Source: Ruania rhizosphaerae (GTDB taxonomy: Bacteria; Actinomycetota; Actinomycetes; Actinomycetales; Beutenbergiaceae). Taken from it: 64,000 bases of DNA. Every line of letters starts with the position of its first letter. Within the stretch, counting starts at the first letter, position 1. The translations under genes and the position numbers were made by a program. The notes beneath the pieces are model-generated. The model searched no databases. It saw nothing but the letters and a program-made list of their open reading frames with translations, and was not told where the DNA came from. This document shows, piece after piece, positions 35,844 to 47,400 of the stretch. Location: positions 124,001 to 188,000 of the forward strand of contig NZ_VSMB01000006.1 in assembly GCF_009805705.1 (NCBI RefSeq), in the 5' to 3' direction.

Positions 35844-36395
35844 CTACTCGGTGCCGAAACGCTCTGCCACAGCTTCAGCGAACTCGGTCTCGCACTGCTC
35901 CTGGGCACCGAGCGTCAGGGCTGAGTCCAGGCACTCCTGACGCTCCAGCTGTGCCTCCCACACCGCAATCGGGGCGAGCGAGCTGAAGGTCAGCATGCCC
36001 GCCATCGCCACTCCGACGGCGAGGAAGATCATGAACGGGCCCGTCAGCCCCACCTTGCGGTGCACCAGCAGTGCACGGACACCGAAGACGATCCCTGCGA
36101 GGAAGAACAATGGAGCCGCGACCTGCCACGGAATCGGCCAGCGCAGCGCCAGCAGCCCGCAAAACAGCAGGACGCCGAACTTCAGCACCGAGCCGCTGGC
36201 CTTGCGCGCCTCCTCCGGAGTGGGAGTGCGACGTTCCTTGGGCGTGCCGCCTGCGCCGCGTCCATCATGGCCCGGGCCGCCGGATCCCTGCTCACCTGGA
36301 TCGCCGTCGGGACGTCCCTGCGTATCCCGCGGCGGCCAGTGCCGTTCCGGCGGCGGTGGCGCATTCGGGTCAGGCGGCGCGTAGGGGTTGGGCAC
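35844..36395 (-). CDS. Hypothetical Pro-rich membrane protein
   Basis: 183 residues. A Pro/Gly/Asp-rich cytosolic head (PNPYAPPDPNAPPPPERHWP) is followed by a basic stretch, three membrane helices (about 75-95, 98-116, 124-146) and a C-terminal extracytosolic helix with two Cys (RQECLDS and EQCETEF). No family recognised. GTG 36395 has GAGGAGAG upstream; a longer open frame upstream is not supported. Its stop is 7 bases from that of the DUF6350 gene, so the two converge. Confidence 0.82.
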   Translation of the reverse strand: MPNPYAPPDPNAPPPPERHWPPRDTQGRPDGDPGEQGSGGPGHDGRGAGGTPKERRTPTPEEARKASGSVLKFGVLLFCGLLALRWPIPWQVAAPLFFLAGIVFGVRALLVHRKVGLTGPFMIFLAVGVAMAGMLTFSSLAPIAVWEAQLERQECLDSALTLGAQEQCETEFAEAVAERFGTE

Positions 36396-36625
36396 TGCTC
36401 TCCTCGGGTCCGTTCTCCGAGGAGCATTGTCCCAGAGCCCGTGCGGCTGCCTGAACTCGTACTCGAATCCACCTGCGACGCAGGAATCCCGCTCCGTGCA
36501 CCCGTTCGGGGACTCGAACGCCAGATCGGGATTCGAGTGCGGCTGAGGTTTCGTACTCCGGATCGGGACCAGAGCCAGGCCCCGAGTCGATCGTGGCTGC
36601 GATCTCGCCGGTAGGGTGACCGATC

Positions 36626-37246
36626 GTGAGCACCCCACCCGGCCAGCGCCTTGTCGTCCTCATCTCCGGCGGCGGGTCCAACCTCGCCGCACTCCTCGAG
36701 GCCACCCGGGATCCCGGCTACGGGGCGCAGGTGGTCGCCGTCGGGGCGGACCGGCCCAGCGCCGCGGGCCTGGACCTCGCACGCGAGGCCGGCATCCCCA
36801 CCTTCGTGGAGCGGGTGGGCGACCACCCCGACAGGGAGGCCTGGGACGCAGCCTTGACGGCCGCCGTCGGGGAGCATGAGCCGGACCTGGTGATCTCGGC
36901 AGGCTTCCTGAAGCTGGTGGGGGAAGGTTTCCTCGACCAGTTCGGTGGGCGCTACCTGAACACGCACAACTCGCTGCTGCCCGCCTTCCCCGGCATCCAT
37001 GGACCGCGGGAGGCCCTGGAGTACGGCGTGAAGATCGCCGGCGCCACACTGTTCGTGGTCGACGCGGGTGTGGACACCGGGGTGATCATCGCCCAGACCG
37101 CCGTTCCGGTACACGACGACGACACCGAGGACACCCTCACCGAGCGAATCAAGGTGGCCGAACGTGCCCAGCTGGTGGACTCCGTGGGCCGGTTGGCACG
37201 TGAGGGGTGGCGCGTCGAGGGGCGCCGGGTGATCATCGGGCGGTGA
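36626..37246 (+). CDS. purN: Phosphoribosylglycinamide formyltransferase
   Basis: 206 residues. LISGGGSNLAALL binds GAR; the catalytic Asn-His pair is in NTHNSLLPAFPGIHG and the Asp in VDAGVDTGVIIA. It transfers formyl from 10-formyl-THF to GAR in purine synthesis. Leaderless look: TAGGGT lies 8 bases before the GTG. purH follows 284 bases later behind its own riboswitch. Confidence 0.97.
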   Translation: MSTPPGQRLVVLISGGGSNLAALLEATRDPGYGAQVVAVGADRPSAAGLDLAREAGIPTFVERVGDHPDREAWDAALTAAVGEHEPDLVISAGFLKLVGEGFLDQFGGRYLNTHNSLLPAFPGIHGPREALEYGVKIAGATLFVVDAGVDTGVIIAQTAVPVHDDDTEDTLTERIKVAERAQLVDSVGRLAREGWRVEGRRVIIGR

Positions 37247-37385
37247 CGGGACCGACACAGATGCGTCGAGCCGTGCACCACTGTGCCGGGGCTGACGCTG
37301 GGATGTCCCTCCCGTCACGAACTCCGGGAGCCACTATCGTCCGCGTGAGCCTGCCACCGGACCGGGCAGACCCGGTAGGCTGGTC

Positions 37386-37470
37386 CCGGCCGTGACTGGC
37401 GTGAGGTGGAGTACCACCGGGGAGCGGCCCGACAGCAGCGACTTCGTGCACCGGCCGCCTGGGTGCCACG
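37386..37470 (+). ncRNA. ZTP (pfl) riboswitch upstream of purH
   Basis: Conserved pfl blocks appear in order: CGTGACTGGCG, then a short hairpin GGTGG-AGTA-CCACC running into CCGGGGAGCG, then after a variable linker CCGCCTGGGTGCC. The -10 TAGGCT at 37376-37381 places the transcript start right before it. ZTP riboswitches turn on purine and one-carbon genes when 10-formyl-THF is short and AICAR phosphates accumulate, which fits purH exactly. Confidence 0.92.
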
Positions 37471-37530
37471 TCCCGAGCCGGAAGCGACCCCGCGTCCGGA
37501 CCACCCCTCGAGACCCACCAGGAGTACGCC

Positions 37531-39102
37531 GTGACTGACCAGATCCCCCTTCGCCGGGCCCTCGTCTCCGTCTTCGACAAGACCGGCCTCGACGCCCTCG
37601 CCACCGCGCTGCACGCCGCCGGAGTCGAGCTCGTCTCCACCGGGTCCACCGCCGGCACCATCGAGGCCGCGGGCGTCCCCGTCACCCGCGTGGAAGACGT
37701 GACCGGCTTCCCCGAGTGCCTCGACGGACGCGTGAAGACGCTGCACCCGCGCATCCACGCCGGAATCCTCGCCGACCGTCGTCTGCCCGACCATGTCTCC
37801 CAGCTGGAAGACCTGGACGTGCGGCCCTTCGACCTCGTGGTGGTGAACCTGTACCCGTTCGCCGACACCGTCGCCTCCGGAGCGAGCGAGCAGGACTGCA
37901 TCGAGAAGATCGACATCGGCGGGCCCTCCATGGTGCGTGCCGCCGCGAAGAACCACGCCAGCGTGGCCGTGGTGGTCGACCCGGCACGCTATGACGACGT
38001 GATCGCCGCCGCGCAGGCAGACGGCTTCACTCTCGCCCAGCGCCAGGCTCTCGCCGCCGACGCATTCCGCCACACCGCCACCTACGACGTGCACGTCGCC
38101 TCCTGGATGGGCAACGTCGTCGCCCCCGACGACGACGGCTCCGGATTCCCCGGCTGGATGGGTGCCACCTGGGACCGCACCAGCGTGCTGCGCTACGGCG
38201 AGAACCCGCACCAGCGGGCCGCGCTCTACACCACCGGCTTCGGTGACGCCGGCCTGGCCGGGGCCGAGCAGCTGCACGGCAAGGCGATGAGCTACAACAA
38301 CTACGTCGACGCCGACGCTGCCTGGCGGGCCGCCCACGACCACGGCGAGCAGCCGACGGTCGCGGTGATCAAGCACGCCAACCCGTGCGGTATCGCCGTC
38401 GGGGCCACGATCGCCGAGGCGCACGCGAAGGCTCACGCCTGTGACCCTGTCTCCGCCTTCGGGGGCGTGATCGCCGCCAACGCCGAGGTCACGGTGGAGA
38501 TGGCTGAGCAGATCGCCCCGGTGTTCACCGAGGTGGTGCTTGCACCGTCCTACACGCCCGAGGCGCTCGAGGTGCTCACCCGGAAGAAGAACATCCGCGT
38601 GCTCACCGTGGCCACCCCGCCCAGCGGCGGCGGTCTGCGCGAGATCTTCGGCGGCGTGCTGGTGCAGTCCCCGGACAAGATCGACGCCGAGGGCGATGAC
38701 CCCACCACCTGGACCCTCGCCGCTGGTGACGCGGCCGACGAGGCCACGCTCGCCGATCTCGCTTTCGCGTGGCGGTCGGTGCGTGCCGTGAAGTCCAACG
38801 CGATCCTGCTCGCCTCCGGCGGTGCATCCGTGGGGGTTGGGATGGGGCAGGTGAACCGGGTCGACTCCTGCAAGTTGGCCGTGGAGCGCGCCAACACCGG
38901 TGAGGTCGAGCGTGCGCGCGGCGCGGTCGCGTCCTCGGACGCGTTCTTCCCGTTCGCGGACGGGCTGCAGGTGCTGCTGGACGCCGGGGTGAAGGCCGTC
39001 GTGCAGCCGGGCGGCTCCATCCGCGACGAGGAGGTCATCGCCGCTGCGAACGAGGCCGGGGTGACGCTCTACCTCACCGGGACCCGACACTTCGCCCACT
39101 GA
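37531..39102 (+). CDS. purH: AICAR formyltransferase / IMP cyclohydrolase
   Basis: 523 residues, bifunctional. The N-terminal MGS-like cyclohydrolase domain has [22 protein letters not shown] and [15 protein letters not shown]. The transformylase domain has [26 protein letters not shown] and the catalytic KHANPCG. It performs the last two steps of IMP synthesis, using 10-formyl-THF. GTG 37531 follows CCAGGAG. It is controlled by the ZTP riboswitch. Confidence 0.97.
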   Translation: MTDQIPLRRALVSVFDKTGLDALATALHAAGVELVSTGSTAGTIEAAGVPVTRVEDVTGFPECLDGRVKTLHPRIHAGILADRRLPDHVSQLEDLDVRPFDLVVVNLYPFADTVASGASEQDCIEKIDIGGPSMVRAAAKNHASVAVVVDPARYDDVIAAAQADGFTLAQRQALAADAFRHTATYDVHVASWMGNVVAPDDDGSGFPGWMGATWDRTSVLRYGENPHQRAALYTTGFGDAGLAGAEQLHGKAMSYNNYVDADAAWRAAHDHGEQPTVAVIKHANPCGIAVGATIAEAHAKAHACDPVSAFGGVIAANAEVTVEMAEQIAPVFTEVVLAPSYTPEALEVLTRKKNIRVLTVATPPSGGGLREIFGGVLVQSPDKIDAEGDDPTTWTLAAGDAADEATLADLAFAWRSVRAVKSNAILLASGGASVGVGMGQVNRVDSCKLAVERANTGEVERARGAVASSDAFFPFADGLQVLLDAGVKAVVQPGGSIRDEEVIAAANEAGVTLYLTGTRHFAH

Positions 39103-39123
39103 CGCTGGATCTCCCGCTCCTCG

Positions 39124-39172
39124 CTCCCACCAGGATTATGAGTTACGCTCCAACTCATAATCTTGGTGGGAG
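39124..39172 (+). promoter_or_regulatory. 49-base palindrome spanning the Fic gene promoter
   Basis: Arms of 21 bases (39124-39144 and 39152-39172) pair with one mismatch around a 7-base centre. The right arm contains CATAAT (39156-39161), a fair -10, and the ribosome site GGGAGGG starts at its edge. The position 5 bases before the Fic start suggests an operator, perhaps bound by the Fic protein's own C-terminal winged helix. Confidence 0.8.
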
Positions 39173-39177
39173 GGATT

Positions 39178-40377
39178 ATGAGATTGCCTCCGACAGCAGG
39201 TGCATGGCCAGCACTCCAGTGGGAAGAGCGAGTCTGGGTCCCTGCGGGGCAGTGGGGTGTGCGAGCGACCACTCGTGGTAGCGAGCAGAGGTATCACGCC
39301 GCCGTCCCCGCGATGGTTGCCCACCGGCTTCCCGAGCTCTCGGCCGATGTCGCACGTGCAGCTCGAGATGCGGAACACGAACTGAGCCGGCTCGATGCTG
39401 AACTCGGCGCGCGCGTGAGTTCTTTCGCCCCCGTCCTGCTGCGATCGGAGTCGGCATCGTCGTCACAGATCGAGATGCTCACGGCGTCGGCACGGGCGAT
39501 CTTCAGCGCCGATCTCGGGGTGCGGACGGGGCGCAATGCCGAGCAGATCGCGGCCAATACGCGCATGCTGGAATCGGCGATCGTCCTCGCCGACGACTTC
39601 TCGGCGTCGACGATCCTGCAGATGCACCGGGTGCTGCTGGAGAGTCAGACCGTACACACCCCTGGTCAGTGGCGCGATGAAGCGGTATGGGTCGGCAGGC
39701 AGGCGGACAGTCCCGTGGGGGCCGACTATGTGGCACCGCACCATTCTCGGATTCCTGCCCTGATCGACGATCTGGTGGCCTTCGCGGCGCGTGAGGACCT
39801 CTCGGCCATCGTTCACCTTAGTCTTGTCCACGCCCAGTTCGAGACCATCCATCCGTTCACCGACGGCAATGGGCGGACCGGCCGCGCGCTGGCGCAAGCC
39901 ATGTTGCGCCACGCCGGCGTGACCCGAAACCTCGCGATTCCTGTGTCAGCGGGTCTGCTGGCAGATGTCGAGGGGTATCACCGTGCGCTGACGGCATACC
40001 GTGCCGGCGATGTGGAGCCGATCGTGCTGGCCTTCGCGGATGCGATCGCACGCGCCGTCGCCAATACGCGGGCCTTGGTGAGCCAGCTCGATCTGATCCG
40101 GGCTCAGTGGGAGAACCGTCTGCACGTGCGGCGCGACAGCCATGCCTGGCGGTTGCTGGATGTCGTGCTGCGCCGACCGGTGGTCTCGGCAGCGGTGGCT
40201 GCGACAGAGCTCGGCATCCAGCAGCCGAATGTCTATCCGCCGTTGCGGGCGCTCTCCGAGGCAGGCATCCTGACCTCGAAGCGTGAGCATCGGCTCGGGC
40301 CGTTCTGGCGTGCGGACGAGGTGCTGGCAGCGGTGGATGCGTTCGCCGAGCGAGCAGGCAGACGCGAGTCCGGTTGA
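39178..40377 (+). CDS. Fic-family protein with C-terminal winged helix
   Basis: 399 residues. A Fic_N-type head contains the possible inhibitory motif SSSQIE near residue 95; then comes the Fic core with the intact active site HPFTDGNGRTGRAL. The C-terminus (about 315-395) is a winged helix (AATELGIQQPNVYPPLRALS). Fic enzymes transfer AMP from ATP to protein targets. The Gly/Asn usually following the inhibitory Glu is Met here, so autoinhibition may differ. ATG 39178 has GGAGGG 5 bases upstream. Confidence 0.92.
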   Translation: MRLPPTAGAWPALQWEERVWVPAGQWGVRATTRGSEQRYHAAVPAMVAHRLPELSADVARAARDAEHELSRLDAELGARVSSFAPVLLRSESASSSQIEMLTASARAIFSADLGVRTGRNAEQIAANTRMLESAIVLADDFSASTILQMHRVLLESQTVHTPGQWRDEAVWVGRQADSPVGADYVAPHHSRIPALIDDLVAFAAREDLSAIVHLSLVHAQFETIHPFTDGNGRTGRALAQAMLRHAGVTRNLAIPVSAGLLADVEGYHRALTAYRAGDVEPIVLAFADAIARAVANTRALVSQLDLIRAQWENRLHVRRDSHAWRLLDVVLRRPVVSAAVAATELGIQQPNVYPPLRALSEAGILTSKREHRLGPFWRADEVLAAVDAFAERAGRRESG

Positions 40378-40413
40378 GCTGGATCCGGCCGAGCTGGAGC
40401 ACAGCCGTCGAGG

Positions 40414-41643
40414 TCACGGTTCGGTGGCGACGGCCTTCTTCAGTGGCGTGGCCGGGTCTGCCGCCAGGGCGCGATCCAGTCGCGGCAACTCACCCCGCCC
40501 GAGCAGCTTGCGCACCGCCGCCACCTCCCGTGGGACGTCAGCGATCACAGCACCGGTGAGCCGATCCCCCTCGAACGCCAGCGTCGTCCACGGTCCGCTG
40601 TCAGGATCGCCCCGGGTGACCTGATCGTCGGTCAGCCGCCCGAACACGGTCAGATGGTGGCCGAGCTGGGTGGAGTACACATAGGGGGCAGGCTCGGGCC
40701 GGCCATCCTCGGCCGTTCCCAGCAGCGTCCGGGCGAGCCGCGCCGGGTCCAGCAGCGCGGCCGACCAGTGCCCGCCAGGCGTCGGCCCGAACACCGGGTG
40801 CTCCCGTTCGGCCACGTCACCCACCGCCCACACGCGCGGGTGAGTCGTACGCCCAGAGGCATCCACCGGCAGGTGACCGGACGCCGTCAGCGGGAGAGTA
40901 TCCGCGAGCCAGGCCGAGTTCGGTCGCGCACCGATCGCGCACAGCACCGTGTCGGCCTCCAGGCGGGTTCCGTCGTCGAGGGTCACGACGGCGTCCCGTG
41001 CGCTGGCCACGGTGGCATGAGTGCGCAGGTGGACGCCCTGGGCGGCGTACCAGGGGGTGGTGCGGGCGCCCAGGCCGGGGCCGAGCTGGCGGTTCAGGGG
41101 GCTGGGCCCGGCCTCGACGACCGTGACCTCACATCCCACGTCCGCCGCGACGCCGGCGACCTCGGCGCCGATCCACCCCGCCCCGACGATCACCAACCGG
41201 GAGCCGGGGGTGAGGCGCTCGCGCAGGCGAGCTGCGTCGTCGAGGGTGTGCAGGGTGAGCACACCGGACCAGTGGGCGGGCAGGGCGGCGTGCGAACCGG
41301 TGGCCACCACGATGGCGTCGGCTTCGAAGCGTTCGCCCGTGGCGGTCTCGACGGCGGGGAGGTCGCCCAGGTCGAGTCGCGTGGCGCGTGTGCCGAGGCG
41401 GACATCGTCGGCCAGAGTCAGGAGGTCCTGCGCGAGGTCGTCGGCGAGCCACACCGGGTCGGGGCGACTCAGCAGCTCCTTCGACAGCGGTGGGCGGTCG
41501 TAGGGGAGATGGTGCTCGCCGCCGAGGATGCGCAGGTGCCCAGTGAATCCGGACTCGCGTAACTCGGCGGCAGTGCGCAGGCCCGCGAGCCCGGCGCCCA
41601 CCACCAGGACACGTTCTGGGAGCGGCGGTAGCGGTGTGGTCAC
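40414..41643 (-). CDS. FAD-dependent pyridine nucleotide reductase (ferredoxin reductase-like)
   Basis: 409 residues. FAD motif VLVVGAGLAGLRTAAELR, then YDRPPLSKELL, NAD(P) motif IVGAGWIGAEVAGVAADVG, and the second FAD block WAVGDVAE. The C-terminal reductase domain is present. The group reduces ferredoxins or rubredoxins for oxygenases; no partner gene is adjacent. Leaderless look: TAGCGT lies 6 bases before GTG 41643. Its promoter overlaps that of the divergent DUF3017 gene. Confidence 0.92.
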   Translation of the reverse strand: MTTPLPPLPERVLVVGAGLAGLRTAAELRESGFTGHLRILGGEHHLPYDRPPLSKELLSRPDPVWLADDLAQDLLTLADDVRLGTRATRLDLGDLPAVETATGERFEADAIVVATGSHAALPAHWSGVLTLHTLDDAARLRERLTPGSRLVIVGAGWIGAEVAGVAADVGCEVTVVEAGPSPLNRQLGPGLGARTTPWYAAQGVHLRTHATVASARDAVVTLDDGTRLEADTVLCAIGARPNSAWLADTLPLTASGHLPVDASGRTTHPRVWAVGDVAEREHPVFGPTPGGHWSAALLDPARLARTLLGTAEDGRPEPAPYVYSTQLGHHLTVFGRLTDDQVTRGDPDSGPWTTLAFEGDRLTGAVIADVPREVAAVRKLLGRGELPRLDRALAADPATPLKKAVATEP

Positions 41644-41679
41644 CCGGTCACGCTACCCGCGGCGGTAGGCTCACTGGCG

Positions 41680-41997
41680 ATGATCAGCACCCGGCCCGTC
41701 AGGCGGCCCGTCGAACCCGGCCACTGGCGCCGCTACGTGGTGATGTGGGTGGCGCTGGCGTGGATCGTGGTCGCGATGGTGACGATGAGCGTGGTGGGCG
41801 TGCGCGCCGGGATCCTGGTGCTCGCTGCGGAGCTGCTGGTGCTCGGGTTCGTCCGGGCGGTGTCACCCGCGCCCGGGCCGTACGGCATCACCAGTCGGTC
41901 GCGGGCGTTCGATGTCGCGATCCTGATGCTCAGTGGTGCTGCCATCGTGGTGCTGGCGCTCACCGCGACGGGGCTCGACCCCGCCTGGCCGGGCTGA
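41680..41997 (+). CDS. DUF3017-family small membrane protein
   Basis: 105 residues, three membrane helices. The block GPYGITSRSRAFDVAILM matches DUF3017, often found near malate dehydrogenase or folate genes in actinobacteria. Function unknown. Leaderless look: TAGGCT lies 8 bases before the ATG. Confidence 0.88.
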   Translation: MISTRPVRRPVEPGHWRRYVVMWVALAWIVVAMVTMSVVGVRAGILVLAAELLVLGFVRAVSPAPGPYGITSRSRAFDVAILMLSGAAIVVLALTATGLDPAWPG

Positions 41998-42010
41998 GCA
42001 GAGACACAAC

Positions 42011-42066
42011 CGACGGCCCTCAGCAGGTCTGTGCCAGATGTGGCACAGCCGGGCTGAGAGCCGTCG
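42011..42066. terminator. Bidirectional nested hairpin between convergent genes
   Basis: Outer arms of 14 bases (CGACGGCCCTCAGC and its complement, one mismatch) enclose an inner 8-base-pair hairpin CTGTGCCA/TGGCACAG with loop GATG. It lies between the stops of the DUF3017 gene and the aquaporin gene and could stop transcription from both sides. Confidence 0.85.
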
Positions 42067-42077
42067 ACTTGTGACGG

Positions 42078-43124
42078 TCAGGACTGCTTGGGCTCGCCCT
42101 CCGGCGCCTCGCCCTCGTCTTCCTGAGGGGACGTGAGGTCCGCGTCATCCAGCGTGGCGACGTCGAAGTCCTCGGTGAAGGCGTCATCGCGGTCCGGAGC
42201 CTGAGCGTCTGAGGACTCCTCCGCCTCCTCGGCGCCGGTCGGCTCGACGGATTCGTCGTCCGCGATCACCTCGACCGGCTCGTCGTCGCTGAGGAGATCG
42301 TCGTCCTCGTCCCAGTTCTCGTCGTCCCACTCGGCGTCGGCGGCCAGCGGCTCCGGCGCGAAGACGGTGAAGAGCATCGCCGCCAGCGCCGCACCGATCA
42401 GCGGGGCCACCCAGAACAGCCACAGATCACCGAGCGAACCACTCTCGGCGAAGATCGCCGCAGCCGCGGCACGCGCCGGGTTCAGCGCACCTCCGGTGAG
42501 GGTGTAAGTGGCGACCGACAGGCCCGCATAGGCCAGGCCGATCACCACCGGCGCGCCGAGAGCCCCGCGGCGCAGGTTGCGGCCGGCGGCCAGTGCGATC
42601 GCGACGAACAGTGCCGTGGAGATCGCCGAGATCAACAGCGTAGGAACGATATCGGTGGAGACGGCCCCGTCGGAGAGTCGGCCGAGCACCGAGTTCTCGC
42701 CGACGCCGCCCGCCAGTGGGGTGAACATCGACCGCGTCGAGGCCTGCCCGACAGCAGCGGGGAGTGCGGCCGGTACGGTCACGAACAGCAGCGCGGCGGC
42801 GCCGACGCCACCGATGAGCTGTGCCACCCAATAGGGGAGCAGATCAGCCCAGGAGATCCGGCCGGTGATGGCAGCGCCAAGCGACACTGCCGGGTTCAGG
42901 TGCCCGCCGGAGACGTGGCCGATGATCGCGATCGCCGCGATCGCTCCGGCGCCCCAGGCCAGCAGCTTCGCGCCGTCGTCGGGCGTTGAGGTCACCCCGG
43001 CGTACAGGGTGGCCCCGAAGCCGACGAGGACGAGGATGAACGTGCCCAGGATCTCGGCGCCGAAGCGTGGCAGCAACGGCCGCTCGGCTGGGGCGAGCTC
43101 GGGTGTGGACTCCGGTGCGGACAT
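42078..43124 (-). CDS. MIP-family aquaporin/glycerol channel with acidic tail
   Basis: 348 residues. Six-helix MIP fold with both pore motifs: HLNPAVSLGAAIT and GALNPARAAAAA. After the last helix (about residue 250) a tail of nearly 100 residues is dominated by Asp and Glu (from WDDENWDEDDDLL onward), unusual for aquaporins. Water versus glycerol selectivity cannot be read with confidence. ATG 43124 has GGGAAG upstream; ATG 43136 is in frame but less likely. Confidence 0.92.
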   Translation of the reverse strand: MSAPESTPELAPAERPLLPRFGAEILGTFILVLVGFGATLYAGVTSTPDDGAKLLAWGAGAIAAIAIIGHVSGGHLNPAVSLGAAITGRISWADLLPYWVAQLIGGVGAAALLFVTVPAALPAAVGQASTRSMFTPLAGGVGENSVLGRLSDGAVSTDIVPTLLISAISTALFVAIALAAGRNLRRGALGAPVVIGLAYAGLSVATYTLTGGALNPARAAAAAIFAESGSLGDLWLFWVAPLIGAALAAMLFTVFAPEPLAADAEWDDENWDEDDDLLSDDEPVEVIADDESVEPTGAEEAEESSDAQAPDRDDAFTEDFDVATLDDADLTSPQEDEGEAPEGEPKQS

Positions 43125-43219
43125 ACGTCTTCCCATCGGTCGGATATGCGGCGTGCGAATCGCGATCGCCGGGCGAGCCTCCCAGCCGAACCTGGGAGTT
43201 TCCCGGGAGCCGGACCTGA

Positions 43220-44320
<1,101 letters not shown>

Positions 44321-44358
44321 TCAGACTCCTCCTGAGTCGCTCGATCTCAACAAGATGC

Positions 44359-44390
44359 GCGAGGCCGCACCGTTCTCGGTGCGGCCTCGC
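44359..44390 (+). terminator. Hairpin terminator after mdh
   Basis: Perfect 14-base-pair stem GCGAGGCCGCACCG with loop TTCT, 38 bases after the mdh stop. No U-run follows, as is common in high-GC actinobacteria. Confidence 0.8.
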
Positions 44391-44476
44391 TGCATGCCGG
44401 GCAGTGCCCATCGTTCTCGCCTCCGCGAACGGCTAAGTTGGATCGTGGCCGACGCCGTCCTACCCGAAGGTTGACC

Positions 44477-47400
44477 GTGCACGATACGACTGCCCGCACC
44501 GAGCACCGCCTGCGCCGCTTCATCGCCGAACGCCTGCTCCCGGCGAAGTACCGCGCCCGGGCGCCCCTGGCGATCACTGCCTGGGAGGTGCCGGACGAAC
44601 CTGTGCCGTTCACCGAGGCGGTGAACCAGGAGTACCGGCCATTCGAAGTCGGCACCCCGTGGGGCCGCCCGTGGAGCACCGTCTGGTTCCGGCTCACCGG
44701 CGCCGTGCCTACCGAGTGGGCGGACCAGATCGGCGAGGAATGCGAGCTCGAGCTGGTGGTCGATCTCGGTTTCACGACGGCGCAACCCGGCTTCCAGGCC
44801 GAGGGGGCGCTCTGGTCACCGGACGGGCGCATCCTCAAGGGCCTCGAACCGCGCAACCAGCACCTCGGCCTCGCCGCCGACACCCACGAGCTGGACGTGT
44901 ACGTCGAGGCCGCGGCCAACCCCGACGTCCCGGACGGGCAGTGGATCAAGCCCACCCCGATGGGCGACAAGGCCACAGCCGGCACGAACCCCATCTACAC
45001 CTTCACCGCCGCCGACGTGGCGCTGCTGGACACCGACGTCTTCGGCCTCACTGCCGACGTCCTCGCCCTGCAGGGCCTGATGCTCGAGCTGAACCCGGCC
45101 TCCCCGAGGCGTGCGCAGATCCTCCGTGCCCTCGAAGACATGATGGACGCCGTCGACCCCGACGACGTCGCAGGTACCGCCGCACAGGGCCGTCGCCTTC
45201 TGGAAGGGGTGCTGAGTGCCCCGGCGACGGCGTCCGCCCACCAGGTGCACGCCGTCGGGCATGCGCACATCGACTCCGCGTGGCTGTGGCCCGTACGCGA
45301 GACCGTACGTAAGTGTGCTCGCACGTTCTCGAACGTGCTTGACCTGATGGACCGTGATCCGGAGTTCACCTTCGCCTGCTCCTCCGCGCAGCAGTACGCC
45401 TGGATCAAGGAGTACTACCCCGAGTTGTACGCCCGGATCGCCGAGCGAGTGCGTGAGGGCCGGTTCATCCCTGTGGGCGGCATGTGGGTGGAGTCCGATA
45501 CCAATATGCCCGGCGGGGAGGCGATGGCCCGGCAGTTCGTGACCGGCACGCAGTTCTTCATCGACGAGTTCGGGGTGGAGCCGCGCGAGGTGTGGCTGCC
45601 CGACTCATTCGGCTACTCCGGCGCACTGCCGCAGATCGCCAAGGCCAGCGGGAAGGAGTACTTCCTCACCCAGAAGATCTCCTGGAACGACACGAACACC
45701 ATGCCCCACCACACCTTCGACTGGCAGGGCATCGACGGCACCCGCATCTTCACCCACTTCCCGCCGGTGGACACCTACAACTCGATGCTGGACGCCACCG
45801 AGCTGGCCCGCGCGGAGCGGCAGTACGCCGAGAAGGGACGAGCCAACACCTCGCTCGCCCCGTATGGCTACGGCGACGGCGGGGGAGGGCCCACCCGTGA
45901 GATCGTCGCCCAGGCGCGCCGGGTGGCGAACCTGGAGGGCTCTCCGCAGGTGGTGCTCTCCACACCCGACACCTTCTTCGACACCGCCCGCGCCGAATAC
46001 CCGAACCCGCCGGTGTGGACCGGGGAGATGTACCTGGAGTACCACCGCGGCACCTACACGTCCCAGCACCGCACCAAGGCTGGCAACCGGCGCAGCGAGC
46101 ACCTGCTCCGTGAAGCCGAATTGTGGGCGAGTACCGCGACCGTGCGGGTGGGCGCCGAATACCCCGCCGAGGCGTTGCAGCGGCTCTGGCGGCTGGTGCT
46201 GTTGCAGCAGTTCCATGACATCCTCCCCGGCTCCTCGATCGCCTGGGTGCATCGCGAGGCCGAGCGGCACTACGAGGAGATCGCCGCGGAGCTGAACCAG
46301 ATCATTGAGACCGCCATCGGCCACCTGGTGGGGGCCGGGGACAGGGACCTTTCCCTGAATGCCGGACCGTACGCCGTCGGGGGTGTGCCTGCCCTGGGCG
46401 GGGCGACCACGGCCGAGCCCCACGCTGAGGCACGGGTGGAGGCCGTGGGTGGCGACTGGGTGCTGACCAACTCCCGCGTGCGCGTGACGGTGGACGAGCG
46501 CGGACTGATGACGTCGCTCGTCGATCTGGCGACCGATCGTGAGGTGATCCCGGCCGGGCGCGCGGCGAATCTGCTGCAGGTACACCGGGACATCCCGAAC
46601 GAGTGGGACGCCTGGGACATCGACGCCCACTACCGCCACGTCGTGATCGACCTGGTGGAGGCGGACGAGATCACCACCGAGACCCACGGACACACGGTGG
46701 CGGTGGTGGTGCGGCGCTCCTTCGGATCGTCCACGATCACCCAGCGCATCGAACTCGCCGCCGAGGGGGACGTGCAGATCACCACCGAGGCGGACTGGCA
46801 CGAGCGGCAGAAGCTCCTCAAGCTGGCCTTCCCGCTGGACCTGACCGCCGAACGCGCCACCTCCGAGATCCAGTTCGGGCACATTCATCGCCCGACGGCG
46901 GTCAACACCTCCTGGGACGCCGCACGTTTCGAGACGGTCGCCCACCGCTGGGTGCACGTGGGGGAGCCGGACTTCGGCGTTGCCGTGGCCAACGACGTGA
47001 CTTACGGTCACGACATTCACGCCGACACCGACGACGCGGGGAACCCGATCACGGTGGTGCGGCAGTCGCTGCTTCGCGCCCCGCTCTTCCCGGACCCGGA
47101 CGCCGATCAGGGCATGCATGTGCTGCGCACGACGCTGGCTGTCGGGGTGGGCATCGATGGGGCCGTGCGTGCCGGGTACGTGACGAACCTGCCGGTGCGG
47201 CGCGTGCACGGGGAGCGTGAAGTCGCACCGCTGCTGGCCGTGGACCACCCGGGTGTGGTGGTGGAGGCGGTCAAGCTCGCCGAGGACGGTTCCGGTGACG
47301 TGGTGGTACGGCTCTACGAAGCCCACGGGCGGCGTGCCGAGGCGGTGGTGACAGCTGGGTTCGGGACCACTGGCGCAATGGAGACCGACCTGCTGGAGCG

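Noticed and set aside
36470-36540. tRNA-like stretch with a GTTCGAGTCCCCG complement
   Set aside because: The flanking bases do not form a T-stem and no anticodon or acceptor arm can be drawn.
37243-37318. Inverted repeat GTGACGGGA/TCCCGTCAC around the purN stop
   Set aside because: Nine base pairs with a loop of nearly 60 bases in GC-rich DNA is not convincing as a terminator.
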